NCBI GenBank assembly: GCA_007922225.1
Contig: ML679960.1
Span: 6,736,844-6,800,843, forward strand
Direction of reading: 5' to 3'
Length of the DNA stretch: 64,000 bases
Source: Emydura subglobosa
Taxonomy: Eukaryota; Chordata; Testudines; Chelidae
A program made the translations under genes and the position numbers. Position 1 is the first letter of the stretch. Each line of letters opens with the position of its first letter. Below are positions 47,854 through 59,880 of this stretch, in pieces. The notes under the pieces are model-generated. The model was given only the letters and a program-made list of their open reading frames with translations, did not search any database and was not told where the DNA came from.

Positions 47854-48390
47854 ATTCATAGACATTAGAAATGGAAAAGACCTAACAGTTTATAAAGAGG
47901 TAGCCCCTTGCAATACATGAATGTTTTCTAGAGAACATTGTATTATGTTTTTTCCCAAATCAATTTGAAGACTTGAAGTGATGGGACTTCGCCTATTGTT
48001 CTTGGGAAACTAATAGACTGCATTGTTTGGAATATCTTCTGATGTTCAGGCTAAATTTTCTTCTGCTTAATTTAATCCAATTACCTCAATTTATTGTGTT
48101 TACTCCCTTCATGGTTATCCTAACACCCTTTGGTTTTTGTTTAGCCACCCTACATGAATTAAAATTTTAATCTATTCTTATATAATAAACAGTCGAGACC
48201 CTTAATAATTTTTCGTGCATTTCTCTGCAATTCCTCCATTGTAGGAATCCTGATATACATACCACAAATATCAGACAACCACACTGAGAACAGAAATCAC
48301 AATATTTGGTATTAAAAATACAGGGCTCACTCAGTGAGCTAAAGATGCTATCCAGAAGATAAAAAAGCAATTCCAATATTGCCATGTAAA
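47854..48390 (-). mobile_element. CR1 LINE, 5'-truncated, strongly diverged
   Basis: The left edge ATTCATAGACATTAGAAATG leads into GAGAACATTGTATTATGTTT, GAAGTGATGGGACTTCGCC, TTCTTGGGAAACTAATAGAC and GATGTTCAGGCTAAATTTTC. These are the recalled landmarks of a CR1 3' region read in reverse complement. The right part, with AATTTTTCGTGCATTTCTCT and CCATTGTAGGAATCCTGAT, probably continues the element. Confidence 0.65.
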
Positions 48391-49799
48391 GAAAACAAGC
48401 TGGTCCTTTTACCTGCCTATGAAGAATGAGGCAGGTATCTGTACTATTTTAAGCATATTTACCTGTGTGTTGTTATAATACTGGCTGCATGATCTCAAAG
48501 TGATAACCTTATTTGAAGCTGTCCACATAAGAAGCCTGGAATGCAGACATTGACATCAGATAAATCTTACTGCCTGATGCTAAAAGAGACAACAGAGAGG
48601 CCCACCTCTGCTAGGATCTGGCTAGGAGAGAGGAGGGGCTCTGGCATGAAAGCTGGGGCAAAGAGATTGGGTTTAAAGCAGCCCTTGAAAAAACAGCAGA
48701 GGCCCTCTAAGAGACAGATGTCAAGAAGGGCTGTCTCCTTCTCCCAACCTAGGAGTAGGGGTATCTGAACCAAATGGAACTTACTCAGAACTTGCCAGGA
48801 AAAGCTAAAGGGTTAGATAAGATAAGATATGGGATATTAGTTTAAGATCTGTTCCTCTGAATGCCTTGGTTCAAAATAAACAGTGCTTTGCATTATGAAA
48901 CTTGTTTGATTACTGTAATTACAACCTGTTGTAGCTCCTGAAGAGAAGTACCTTGGGCAGGGGCTGAATCCTGTCAGACCTGCTGAGACATTCATGTTTG
49001 GTACCCATGGGGGCTGCAATCCAGGAGTTGGTCTAAGACTGAGGGACCTACATTGTTCCACACTAAAAGAGGTCAAGGTAGTAAGACCTACACCTGGAGG
49101 GTGCCCTCAAAGGGATATGGAGGTGTCAGAGATGCAGCTAGCCTACTGCCATTCCAAGATGTCATTTTTGAAATATTGCTGGTGAGGTACATCACTGCTC
49201 TAATTACCAACATTCAGAGCTTGCTGATAATGTTTTGAGCTATGTGATAAAATGCACATCACACACCTGAGATTAGAATATGGTCTCATGATACCAAGTG
49301 CTGCAACATGGAGCAAGCTCACACTTCCAAATATTGCAGGCTGTACAGCACCCATCCTATGCTCAAACAGCCATCTGCCACCATTTTAAGGTACCTACTC
49401 TCCATTTTCCCAGTGATACTTTGTATTTCTCAGCCTCCTGAGGCAGAAATACACTATGATCAGCTTAGCAATGAGAGATCTAAAGAAGAAAGCGAATCTT
49501 AGGTTTTGTGAAGCCCTGTGCCACTTTGAATGTGTAGGAACCCCAGAATGTTTACCCATCTGATACCAGAAAGCGCTGGTTCAGGGCCATATCCATAGCC
49601 TTCCAGTAATCAATGGTTGGACAGACAGGAGTTTGCTTCCCAGATGGAGAAGTGTTCATGAGCTCCCTGAGCTGGTGTTTCTGGATTGAGAATACCTTTG
49701 ATTCAGTGACTCCCAGATCACAGGAATTTGTGCCACGGTAAACTCAATCATCGTCATTAGGTCTTAAGTACCGGACTCCACCTCCCCCATTGTTCTCAA
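48391..49799. other. Non-coding stretch, possible unclassified repeat
   Basis: The section from about 48570 to 49130 is purine-rich and more GC-rich than its flanks. It contains AAAATAAACAGTGCTTTGC near 48875, a polyadenylation-signal-like site. It might be an old LTR, but no TG...CA ends, TATA box or partner are clear. No gene is seen. Confidence 0.35.
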
Positions 49800-49948
49800 T
49801 GCACCTGGATATCTATAAGATGCCTCTGTGTTTCCTATTTTCTGTATTACTGCATCTGAAGAAGAGAGCTGAAATCTCTCGAAAGCTTATGTCTACAAAT
49901 AAGTGTTAGTCTTTAAAGTGCCACAGAATTCTCGTTGTTTTTTGCTAC
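49800..49948 (+). mobile_element. Reptile interspersed repeat (GAAAGCTTATG type)
   Basis: CTGCATCTGAAGAAGAGAGC, CTCTCGAAAGCTTATGTCTA, AAATAAGTGTTAGTCTTTAA and AGTGCCACAGAATTCTCGTT follow, base for base apart from point changes, a very frequent turtle repeat as I recall it. I treat it as DNA-transposon-like but cannot name the family. Confidence 0.65.
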
Positions 49949-51033
49949 AATACATATATTTAGTGATAAGCCAGAAACAACTATTTGAAATTTAGAAACA
50001 TCTGGAAATCATTAGAAACATCTGAAAATAGCATTTTCTCTATCCTCACCATGCTGAGTCAGCATTGCTCATGTATACAATTTGCAGTAATATAAATGAG
50101 AACGCTATGGCACATATGATCAGCTGGTGTAAACTGTCATCTGAAATCAGTGGAGTTGTGACAATTTACACAATCTGAGGATGTGCCCCCAATTTGTGTG
50201 AGATGGTAATAAATTCGGGTCTAAAGCATAACAGTTGTACCTCCGTGCGAGGATCATCACTCTTCATAGACTAAAGTTTATCCGGCACTCCCACAATGAA
50301 TGTCACCTATTTTCACTTTTTATATCCTGAAAGTTAATGATATCAAAAATTTATCATCTTGAAATTCAGATCAAAGCAAGTTACAGAGAGAGTAAAAGAA
50401 AAGAACCCATCTTCATTTCAAGATTCATTTGTCTATGTTTGGATCTTTGTCCCAAAAGGTCAATATGAAAAAAAAGTGTCACTTGTTTTGAACTATGCCA
50501 TCGTTACACTGGAAACCAAAATTGAACATGTTATAAAATAAACAAATGCTGACTTAATGTGATTTGTAAATAAGAAGCAATTTCAAGCAGATGTGTACAA
50601 TATAAGTAAAAGGATGAGAGAGGGCAGAGTAAATTTGAAACTGACTTTGAACACTTTGACTTTCTTATGGAGCCAATTATTTTGTTTTTAACATTTTAAC
50701 GTTTGTATTAATGGTTTTAAAGATTTGATGTAGTCAGACTTCCAAGATGACAAAGTCTAAGTAGCACCAGATGACCAGAAATCATCATAGTGATGTGTTG
50801 AGCTAAAAAAAGGAAAGTATTATCATCCCATGTGAGCTACTTGAACACCATGGGAAGATGACATGAGAAAGCAACAGGTGTCACAAACTGAACAAAAATG
50901 AAATCTAAATAATTAAGCATGGGAGACTATTTATCTGAATTTCTAAAATAAAAAGCCAGAAACAGAGTTTTAACCACAATTAACTACAAGTTTTCAAAGA
51001 ACAAGTGAATTCCAACAGGCTGGTAATATTGGC
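49949..51033. other. Mostly unique stretch with one palindromic repeat
   Basis: At 50112-50192, ATGATCAGCTGGTGTAAACT pairs with GTGACAATTTACACAATCTG around GAAATCAGTGGAGTTG, a TTACACCAG-family palindromic repeat. Nothing else is recognised. Confidence 0.5.
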
Positions 51034-51149
51034 TTTATTATTATTTGTTTGTATTGCACTAGTGCCTAGGTGACTGTTCAATAGTACTAGGAAACATACC
51101 AACACATTATAAAAAGATGGCTCCTTCCTCAAAGAGCTTACATTATAAA
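51034..51149 (-). mobile_element. L2 LINE 3' end
   Basis: TTTATTATTATTTGTTTGTA, ACTAGTGCCTAGGTGACTG and CTCCTTCCTCAAAGAGCTTA form the reverse complement of the L2 3' UTR, with the tail at the left. Confidence 0.65.
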
Positions 51150-51313
51150 ACAGGACAACAAATAGATGTGGAGAGTCCACACATTTGGCTCTTTTACTCT
51201 AACTTTAACTCTGATCCACAGATCTCAGAATATATCCATAGATCAAAGAGGAGAAGCACAAAAGAAGCCTAGACAATACAGAGATGCATATAGAAGAACA
51301 ATGCATGAAGACT

Positions 51314-51442
51314 CAGTCCAACAAAGTACTTAAGCATGCTTAACCTTAAGCAAGTGAGAAGCCCTATTGAAGTCAATGTGTTTGAAGTCATGGAACTACT
51401 CATATGTATGTTAAAGCTTAAATGCTTTGGTGGATCAGGTCC
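51314..51442. repeat. Palindromic short repeat (TTAAGCA family)
   Basis: The left arm CAACAAAGTACTTAAGCATG and the right arm AAAGCTTAAATGCTTTGGTG are inverted around CCCTATTGAAGTCAATGTG. This is the best-preserved member of its family in the window. Confidence 0.75.
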
Positions 51443-51809
51443 AAAATGAAGAATAAAAATAAAGAATGAACAAATAATTTAATTAGAACACTCTACCAAA
51501 ACCCCCAATAAGCAGATACTAATCCAACAACTTGATAGAAGTTTTAATAAGCTACTGCATAATGAATAGTACATATCATACAATAAAGATGAATATTATT
51601 AATTTAAAATATTGTTAAAAGCAATTCAAACTTCTGCTTACTAAGTAAGTATGCCATTCATCCTATGTGTCAGTTCTTCAAAAGAGAAATGTTCCCCTTC
51701 TTTCAAAGCTGTAAACAAGGACTTTGCAATCTGCAAGACAAAATATGTTTTGCATATAATATTTTTGTTGCCTGTTTTTTTCTTAAGGTTGATATAGTGT
51801 ATTATTGAA

Positions 51810-51855
51810 ATCATCACCCAGTTCAGCAAAGTACTTAAGCATGTGCTTAACTTTT
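51810..51855. repeat. Half copy of the TTAAGCA palindromic repeat
   Basis: CAGTTCAGCAAAGTACTTAA followed by GCATGTGCTTAACTTTTG matches one arm of the copy at 51314-51442; the opposite arm is missing. Confidence 0.6.
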
Positions 51856-52079
51856 GTCTCCGCAAAAATTACACAATAGAAAAATTCTTCATCTCACTTG
51901 TGCATTGGTCATCAGGTTGAGAAAACAATGTTGATAGTTGCCGTTAAGTGTAAAGAAATGAAAAATGACATTGCACATATATTCACTTGGGTGTCATCCA
52001 CCCATTAAAATATTATGGAATAATATCATTCAAGCAATGGAAAATGAACCGAGTGGTAATACAAAGATCACCCAAGCTT

Positions 52080-52195
52080 AGGCTCTGATCCAGCAAACCA
52101 CTTAAGCAGTTGCTAAATTTTGAGCACACAGATAGTTCCATTGAAGTAATGAGACGGTTCATGTGCTTAACATTAAGTCTGTTTAGTGGATCTCT
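52080..52195. repeat. Palindromic short repeat (TTAAGCA family)
   Basis: AGGCTCTGATCCAGCAAACC and CACTTAAGCAGTTGC form the left arm, TTCCATTGAAGTAATGAGAC the centre, and ATGTGCTTAACATTAAGTCT the right side. Three members of this family fall within 900 bp. Confidence 0.65.
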
Positions 52196-53398
52196 TAATA
52201 TATATTAGCCTGCTTTGTGGGCTCATTAGCAGATTGCAATATTCAATTTTCACTGTCTCTCATAAACGAAGGACTGCTGTTGATAAACATGGAATGGAGA
52301 GTCCATTTCAATTCTTGCAATATATATTGTAATTATTTGTACTATATATGAGACTTTTGCTTGTACCATGTACTTTTATTTTCACTGAGTACTTATGTAT
52401 GTAGCACTTACAATAAGTGTACTATATCCTTTTACTTGCATTATGTGTGAGGTTTTTAAACTATTGCTGTCTAGTTTGTTGTTAGCTCATGGGTTTTTAA
52501 GCATCTCAGCAGAGAAACGTAGGCCCCCAAATCTGTCATTGAATCTGCACATGTAGACCCCTGCACCTGTGCAGAATCTTCAATGAGACACAGGAGTCAG
52601 CCTGCTCAGTGAAAGGTGATGCATTGTGCTGAGCATTACCTGTAAAGTACTGAGTGCTCTCAACTGCCAAGAGAAGATGAGCACACTCAAAGAGCACTTT
52701 TCACTGTTGAGCCCTTTAACAGCTTCATGAGCTTCAGAAGACTATTTCACTTACCCATCTTTCTCTGCTAACGTAAGTTCCTTGGCACAAGCAGAAGAGT
52801 GGATGTAAAAACCTTGTTTTTCTTTGTTAGGAGGTTAGATACCATGATCATAAAGTATAGCTAAAAATGTTCATATGTCTGCTTCTCAAATTCTCTCAAC
52901 TTCTGCCTGTCATTTATTTCTTCATAATATCTGGAAGATGATAATAATTGCATAGAAATCCATATTAGACTTTTAAAAGACAGCCTAATCCATTGTTCTT
53001 ATGTCATGGAAGACATAATCCACAAATCTTGTGTAACAATGATGGATTATAACTTTTTTAAAGCTTTTGTTATATTTTTTTAAAAATTGAAAAAAAATAT
53101 TAAAAAGCCTGTTCTTAATCTAATTTCAACAGAGCGAGACAGGTCTGTAATGTTTTTTCTAAGAAAAGAAGAAAAAGATTTGTATTACCACTTTGCTTGT
53201 CTGACAGATTTCTTAAAACACCTCCTTTTCTCCTTTGTTTTAATTTTTGCAATCACTTGATCCATGACATGCTTAGCGTCATATGAAGTGCCTTATATAA
53301 TGTGGGAGCCAAATGCTACTGACTCAAAATGCTCACATTTTACACTCACTTTGCACAGGTGTAAATGACCACAGACAATGGAGAATCTGAACCAGAGA

Positions 53399-53400
<2 letters not shown>
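52196..53400. other. Non-coding stretch, no gene seen
   Basis: AT-rich sequence with A/T runs near 53070-53105. No recognised repeat or gene. Confidence 0.45.
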
Positions 53401-53449
<49 letters not shown>

Positions 53450-53459
53450 NNNNNNNNNN

Positions 53460-53506
<47 letters not shown>
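53401..53506. repeat. (GT)n microsatellite broken by an assembly gap
   Basis: GT units occupy 53403-53449 and 53460-53506, with exactly ten N at 53450-53459. Both arms are uninterrupted. Open frames through it (poly Cys-Val or Thr-His) are artefacts. The true length is unknown. Confidence 0.95.
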
Positions 53507-53510
<4 letters not shown>

Positions 53511-54417
53511 CCAATATTTTTCCAAAAGGGGGACTGTATAACAGCTCTATACTCAACTATAGTAAAAGCATTTCAGAATTGCTGACAGAAAGAGAGGGAG
53601 CCAAAAAAACCAAAAAAACTCTAGCATATTTCCATTCCTAATATTGGGCTTCAGAAGCACATTGAACTTTGTCCACCGAAAATCTCTAATGCTGGCTGGT
53701 ACTCAGTATGATCTGGCCGGCCCCTTTCGAAGTCCATAATGCCAAATGAAAATAGTGGTTTATTTTCAAATAACTGTTTAGCATAAATTAGCATGCAGAA
53801 GTTGCCAGTGTTTGTGGAAATCTGAGCTTTGGTGTGAAAAACGTAAATTGGATATTATGAAAAATTAAACCCCACAAAAGCAAGTGTTAGTTTTAGTCCC
53901 TGCAAGATGAAGGATTATTTTGAGGGGGGAAAAGTTTACATTCATTGACTAAAATGCTATTAAGCAATTTTTGGTGCCGAACCAAAGTAGGAATAGAAAG
54001 GAAAATCTTTTGTTGAATGCCCCCCTTTAAAGCCAAATGTGAATTCGATGAGGAAATCTGTCATTCACAATTTAACCGTTATTTCTGCCAGTACAGCATC
54101 ATTTAATCTGTTCCTTTGTAAGATTTATTATATTTTGTCAATAAATCTTCTGTCACTTTTAGTTTGGGATATATAATTAGGGGGCAGGGATGGCTCTTTG
54201 TGTGAGGTTTATAATTTGCATCATTCTTGTGACTTTTGCTTTTTAACGAGGGATCTCTCTAAATCTGATAACCTTTAGATAGTATCAGTTTAATATCTAT
54301 ACAGCCTGTCTTGTAGCAGTCCAGTCTCATCCTCCTGGTGATGCATTTTCTTTTGTAATGCTCTTATATTTCATTTGTGCCTAAGCTAAGGACTTTCTAA
54401 GAGTCTGATTGATACCT
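53507..54417. other. Non-coding stretch, no gene seen
   Basis: No recognised repeat or supported open frame. Confidence 0.45.
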
Positions 54418-55330
54418 ATTATAATTATTGTTGTTTGGAGAGCAATGTGCTCAGTGTTTTACAAGATGTAAAGGCAAACACCACCCATGCCCCAGGGATT
54501 TACCATCTACGTAGACAAACAATGACTGGAAACACATGTTGGACACAAATACTGATAAACCATTGGCTATAGTGGTGTTAGTAAGTTCTGTATGCACTGG
54601 GACACCCAGAGGATGGTGCTAACATAATGCATGTGTGCTGTGTATTTTGGTTACTTAGTAACAGCACTATACAGGTTAGCATTTGTGGGTCTTGCATAAA
54701 AAGTGGGAGAGATTTTACAGGAGGAACAATGGGCACCTACTGTGCAGGTACAGAGATTTCCAAGTATGGGAGACTGAATTAAAGAGGTTTGAAGGAAGGA
54801 GTTGTCAGGCTGGAATCACTGGCAGAGAAAAGGGTACAAGTTGAGGTGTAACTGGAAAGAGAACCGACATGTAGGCAGGGGTTAAGCTGTGCAGAGCCTT
54901 GAAGAAGAGATGTAGGAACTTAATACAGGAGGCAGAAGAAAGCCACTGAAGGGATTCTCAAAGATAGAAAGAGTGGGGGAAAGAGGGGAGAAAGAAAGCT
55001 GATTTTTTTTTTTTTTGGCTGCTGCATTAGGGACAGAAGGGAAGAAAATTAGACAGTAGCTGGAGAGGCCAGAGAGGAAGAGGTAGCAGCAATCAAGTCA
55101 GTAGATGATCAAGGCATCTATTGATCAGATTTTTGATATGTTGTGAAGAGAGAAACTTCAGGATTCCGTTACAGCCTGGATATGTGGGGAGAAAGAGAGG
55201 AAGCTGCCAAATATGACTCAAAGGTTTCAAGCCTGACTGACACTGAACATGGTATTGATATCAACCATAAAAAAGAGGAGAAAAGGTAACAAGAGATGTT
55301 CAATTTTCGCCCTGTTGAGCTTGATTGACT
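54418..55330 (-). mobile_element. L2-clade LINE copy, 3' end to reverse transcriptase
   Basis: The left end (TATTATAATTATTGTTGTTT, then CCAGGGATTTACCATCT) is the reverse complement of an L2 3' UTR. From about 54690 the landmarks AAGCTGTGCAGAGCCTTGAA and AGAAAGCCACTGAAGGGATT appear. Near 55085-55140 the reverse complement carries a degenerate form of the L2 ALIISxLDYCN block. The sequence 55080-55190 aligns with 62740-62870. A T run lies at 54999-55016. Frames are destroyed. Confidence 0.55.
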
Positions 55331-57898
55331 AGTGGCACATCCAAGAGAGTGTATTGGAAAGGCAAAAATATTGATAAAGGGTTTTTTTAAAAAGTCAAGT
55401 GATATAACTTAATGACTCCTTTGTGTCTTTATATTAAGAATAAATCAATAATGCAGAAGGATTTTAAAATATGATCCAAACATGAAAATACTAGAGCATG
55501 AACAGTTAACACTGGTGAAAAGTACTTACAAAGAAGAATAAACTCTGAAAACCTCAGTATGGAGTCATTTTGTTCAGTTAGGAGAATCTTTATTCCGTTC
55601 CCCAGTCAATCCCAGGTGCAATCCTGACAGGCAATAGAACCAATGTTGCCACATATGGTAATGGGAGCACAAAATATGGCAATCCCATATCAGGGATTTT
55701 GTACCATCTGTGCAAGGACTTCATCTATCACAGTTGCAAAGGAATGCTTAATGGATAAGCAGGGGCATAGCTAGTGGAGCCATTACCATTGGCTCTACCA
55801 ACCACGCCTGCCCCTCATCTAGTCCTTGTAAGTGCAAGGGCAGCCATTGTGGGAGGAGGAATTTTGTCACCCGTGAGGCACACATTCACCATATCTGTTT
55901 ACGTGGGTTTGGCATACCACTTGGCCATTATTGAGTAGGCCTACTCCACAAATACCTTCAACAACAAAATTTAGGGCTGGGTTGTAACCCAGGATTGTAA
56001 CCCACCCTAATTGATCAGGCAGATGTATAAGGGAGCATACCTCCCTTACCTCTTTTGACATGGAAACGTAGAGATTTCTGAGACCAAGAGTTCATGTGTG
56101 GTGGGGAAAGTAGGATCCATTGGCTGGCGACTTTCTCATCACAAGCAAGTGGGCAGAGACACCTGAAAAGTAGGTGGAGCCTTGACTCAGCCTCTGTTAC
56201 CCAAGGTTTGTCAACTCAGTAACTTTTAGTCTCTGCAAGTCAGTATCAGGAACCACAATACCTCCACCTGCTATATGGCTGACATAGCCAAGTCAAAACC
56301 AAGTGATTTTAACTTAAAGTTTCTTAGACTTAGACTCTTCATTGGTCTCCAGCAATTCCCATCAGAATCACTTTTACCGAAAGTCTCCACTTATTAGTCT
56401 TAAGCACATACAAATACAATAGGTGGTTAGAATACCCTAAAATTTCGTAATTATTCCACAAGTCTGAGGCAGTCTTCAGGTGAATCAGTCACAGATTTCT
56501 GGATGAGCTTCTGTCTGCACCTGGAGATCTTTCCAAATGTGTCCATGAAGCAATTCCCCTGATTCAGATTCACAACCTCCCTCTTATACTCCAAAAGTTA
56601 CAGAGATATGTCAATCAAAAGAATGTTACATAGCTGACCAAACAAATCAGTTACTGAGGAAACGCAGGAGTTACAGAGACATGTCACTAAAAAAAATACA
56701 GTTAAGCAAGCAGTTTAAGTTGTTAGTCGGATAGCTAAATTTCCTCATGCCAACAATTCTAAAATCTATCCAGGCTTCCCATTTTTCACAGACATCTGCT
56801 TCAGCATATTCAGAGAGAGAGAGAATGCATGGAGCCAGGCTCACTTCACGTGTTCACTGTCTAACTCCCCCTCTCGCGGTTTGCCTTATTTATGCCTACA
56901 GAGGCTTAAAAATGGCTAGAACCAAGAAGAAGAATAACTGATAGTCCATCCTAATAATTGGCAGTGGCTTGGACATCTGCCTGGTTGCTAAAATGCTGCT
57001 GTACACCTCTGTAACATGCTACCTAGCAGAGGTCAGGTGGTGTAAGTAAAAGTAAGCTGACCCTTGTAGTTGCAGTGATTTACTTCCCCAGGGTGCACTA
57101 CAGGTAAAGGGAAGGAATTGTGGCTGAGGCACAGCTCCTTCTCAAGGCTACTCCTGGGGGGTACAAGTATACAATTCTTCCTGCATGGCTGAACATAAAG
57201 GCCATTAAGTTTTAAGCTACATGTACCAAAAATAATTTGAAATCAATAATTATCTCTGTGTCATTAGCTCTGTTTTCTTACTGTAACACAGTATTTATAT
57301 TGAAAATGCTGATAAACCTTTAATTGCAGTGGTGTAAGCAAGTACCATAATAACAAAAACCTGATTATTTTTAAAGACAGCTATTCTCCCTTACAGTTCC
57401 CATAGGTAGGATTAAATACACTATTCCTTTATCCATACACATTTAACAATATTACCACATAGTAACCAAAGTACCTGGTTCTCTCTCTTCCCATATTTTA
57501 TGGAATACCTTTCACACACACACTGATTTTTTTCAGTATAATAATATTTTTTTCAATATGATAGAAAATAATAAAAAACAAAATCTGAAACTACTGGCAA
57601 TATAATAGACTAATCACAGAACTAAAATGACTGTAATAAAGATATGTGTTGAGTTAAACTTGGAAGATGCTGGAGGAATCTGGTATACAATTCCCAGATG
57701 GAAGAGAATTCTTCCAAACTGAGACCACTTATGCAAATGTTTGACACCTGAAGCTACATACCAAAGGCCTTCCACAGACAAACCTCCTAATGAAGTCATT
57801 GAGAATTTAACTTGAGTAAGGGCTGCAATATTTGGCCTCTGAATATTGCAAATGGTTAACAAGAGACAAGTCAGACATGGAATATATGTTATGAGTAG
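55331..57898. other. Non-coding stretch, possible minus-strand LTR-like region
   Basis: On the minus strand, GGAGTATAAGAGGGAGG (about 56600-56580) looks like a TATA box with promoter-like surroundings, and the 56200-56900 region is compositionally distinct. No LTR ends, partner LTR or internal genes are found, so an LTR origin is only a guess. A near-repeat GTTACAGAGAYATGTCA occurs at about 56595 and 56668. No gene is seen. Confidence 0.35.
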
Positions 57899-57900
57899 AA

Positions 57901-58108
57901 ATCATAGAATCATAGAAGATTAGGGTTGGAAGGGACCTCAGGAGGTCATTTAGTCCAACCCCCTGCGCAAAGCAGGACCGACCCCAAGTGAATCATCCCA
58001 GCCAGGGCTTTATCAAGCCGGGCCTTAAAAACCTCTAAGGATGGAGATTCCACCACCTCCCTAAGTAACCCATTCCAGTGCTTCACCACCCTCCTGGTGA
58101 AAAAAACT
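57901..58108 (-). mobile_element. CR1 LINE 3' end, well preserved
   Basis: ATCATAGAATCATAGAAGAT is the reverse complement of the CR1 octamer tail. It is followed by GGGTTGGAAGGGACCTCAGG, AGGTCATTTAGTCCAACCCC and, at the far end, CCATTCCAGTGCTTCACCAC. The wording departs little from the recalled turtle CR1 consensus, so this is probably the youngest CR1 here. It is severely 5' truncated (208 bp) and has no coding capacity. Confidence 0.9.
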
Positions 58109-58251
58109 ATGGAAAAGAAAAAGAAACATCAACACTAACTGATTTCCACAATAGACTGGTGTTGAATATGAAACATTTGTATTCTTTTTATAGCCAAATT
58201 ACACCTCTTGTTTTAATCCCTTTGGGCACATCTAGGGTAGAATTTGGCTCT

Positions 58252-58334
58252 GGGCCAGAATCTCAGATGGTGTAAATTGGTGTAGTTCCATTGAAAAGAG
58301 TGGAGCTACACTAATTTACACCAGCTGTGGATCA
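58252..58334. repeat. Palindromic MITE-like repeat (TTACACCAGTG family)
   Basis: GGGCCAGAATCTCAGATGGT and GTAAATTGGTGTAGTTCCAT pair with GGAGCTACACTAATTTACAC and CAGCTGTGGATC around GAAAAGAG. Nearly the whole length can fold on itself. It is the clearest member of this family in the window. Confidence 0.8.
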
Positions 58335-59799
58335 AACACTTATTCTTTATCCTTTGCGGCAGTCCTTTTAATGAAAGTTAACCTGAGAATTACAAAAGGT
58401 ACAACAACAAATCAGATGAGCAACTAAATTTTGTTTGGGATGTAATAATACATCCAGAATTGCAGTAGCATTCCCACTACTCAAAGACAGATAGGCTATG
58501 ATAAATTATTATGTTTTACAAATGACAATTAGAAGTTTCCAAACTGCAACTGCAATTAATACCCTTAACTCAGTTCCTTACTGGGATTTTTCTCTGTGTA
58601 TACATTTTGAGGTAACTATTGCACTCAACAAGTCAGAATGATTGGTAGGTTTTATTTTAGCAACAGTAAAACAGATACCCCTCTTAAAATGAGAAATTAT
58701 TCCTAACAATTTGGAGTTTGGCTTTTTTCCTGTAACAACCCACCATCATTCACCAGTCTGTGTTTTCACATTTGTTTCTGAAACCTTTAAGTGTCTAATA
58801 AAATGAAACACACACCAGTAATATTAAAACTTTAATCATAAGTATTTATGTACACATTCTTACCTCAGCTCAGTGATGTTAGTTTTTGAAACCATGCTGT
58901 TCCCAATTACCTTTTTTTATATATAAATTGGTTTCCTCTAAGCATTTATTTCCAATTGTATCTTTTCTTCTGTGATTTTAATAAGCAGACACAGCTTGAA
59001 TTAAATATTGAAGCTAACTTCAATGTAATTTTTCTAATAAAGAAATAGACATACTTTTTTTTTTTTTTCGGTCTCTGCTACTGCCTGATTGTGTACTTCT
59101 GGTTCCAAATGATGTATGTGGTTGATGGGTCAGTTCATAACTCTAGTGTTCCTAACTCTGAGGTTCCACTGTATATCCAAAAAAAGATGATTCACTAAGC
59201 ATTTGGATATAAGGCCTCTGTAATTCTTGTTTGGCTTTTTCTAAATCACTATTGAACACACAAAATATGATGCTGCTCTCTGGGAAAGCAATTGAATTAA
59301 GGTAAAAAATAAACAAGCTACACCTAACATACTGCTGTGAGATAGCAAAGAGGGAATGTCCACTAAGCAATGCATTGTAATTTCCCATCCTGAAAGAAAT
59401 GGTCATAAAGACTGTGACAGATGAGTCTTTATACTGGATTTTGCAACATTTTCTGCAAAATGTTACAACCAAACATGTTCATCCAGCAATACAAACCTTG
59501 TGTAAAAAGCATGATCTTAGAATTCAGATCTCTGGCTCTTAGTATTATTTATATACAAAAATAAGATGAAGTAGTGGAAAAGAAATCAAATTTGGGGATT
59601 TGAAATTCAATCCTATTTAGAGTAAACATGTTTCACAAAAAAACCTAAATAATAAACCAGATGTCTTTTACTGTATGGCCTGATTACATGAAAATAAATA
59701 CTAACAAAAACCTGAATGGCAAGAAAAATGGTCTAAGAAACTAGATCCACTGATAATAGCATGTGGCAGTAGATCTAGTTCAGATGCATTTGTCCACAC
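58335..59799. other. Non-coding stretch, no gene seen
   Basis: A 14-15 base T run lies near 59056-59069. The 106-codon minus-strand frame at 59152-59472 has no recognisable features. Confidence 0.45.
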
Positions 59800-59880
59800 A
59801 AGGTGTGAAATCCTTGCTCCATTATGGTCATTGTCAGTTTTGTCATTGACTTAATGGAGCCAGGGTTTCACCCAAGGCCT
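59800..59880. repeat. Palindromic MITE-like repeat
   Basis: AGGTGTGAAATCCTTGCTCC followed by ATTATGGTCATTG is inverted as CATTGACTTAATGGAGCC and AGGGTTTCACCC. The centre is GTCAGTTTTGT. It is non-coding and is recalled as a common turtle/bird short repeat. Confidence 0.75.

Noticed and set aside
53293..53641. Open frames of alternating Cys-Val or Thr-His around 53.4 kb
   Set aside because: They are translations of the (GT)n microsatellite and run through ten N.
59152..59472. 106-codon minus-strand open frame
   Set aside because: No recognisable domain, signal or context.
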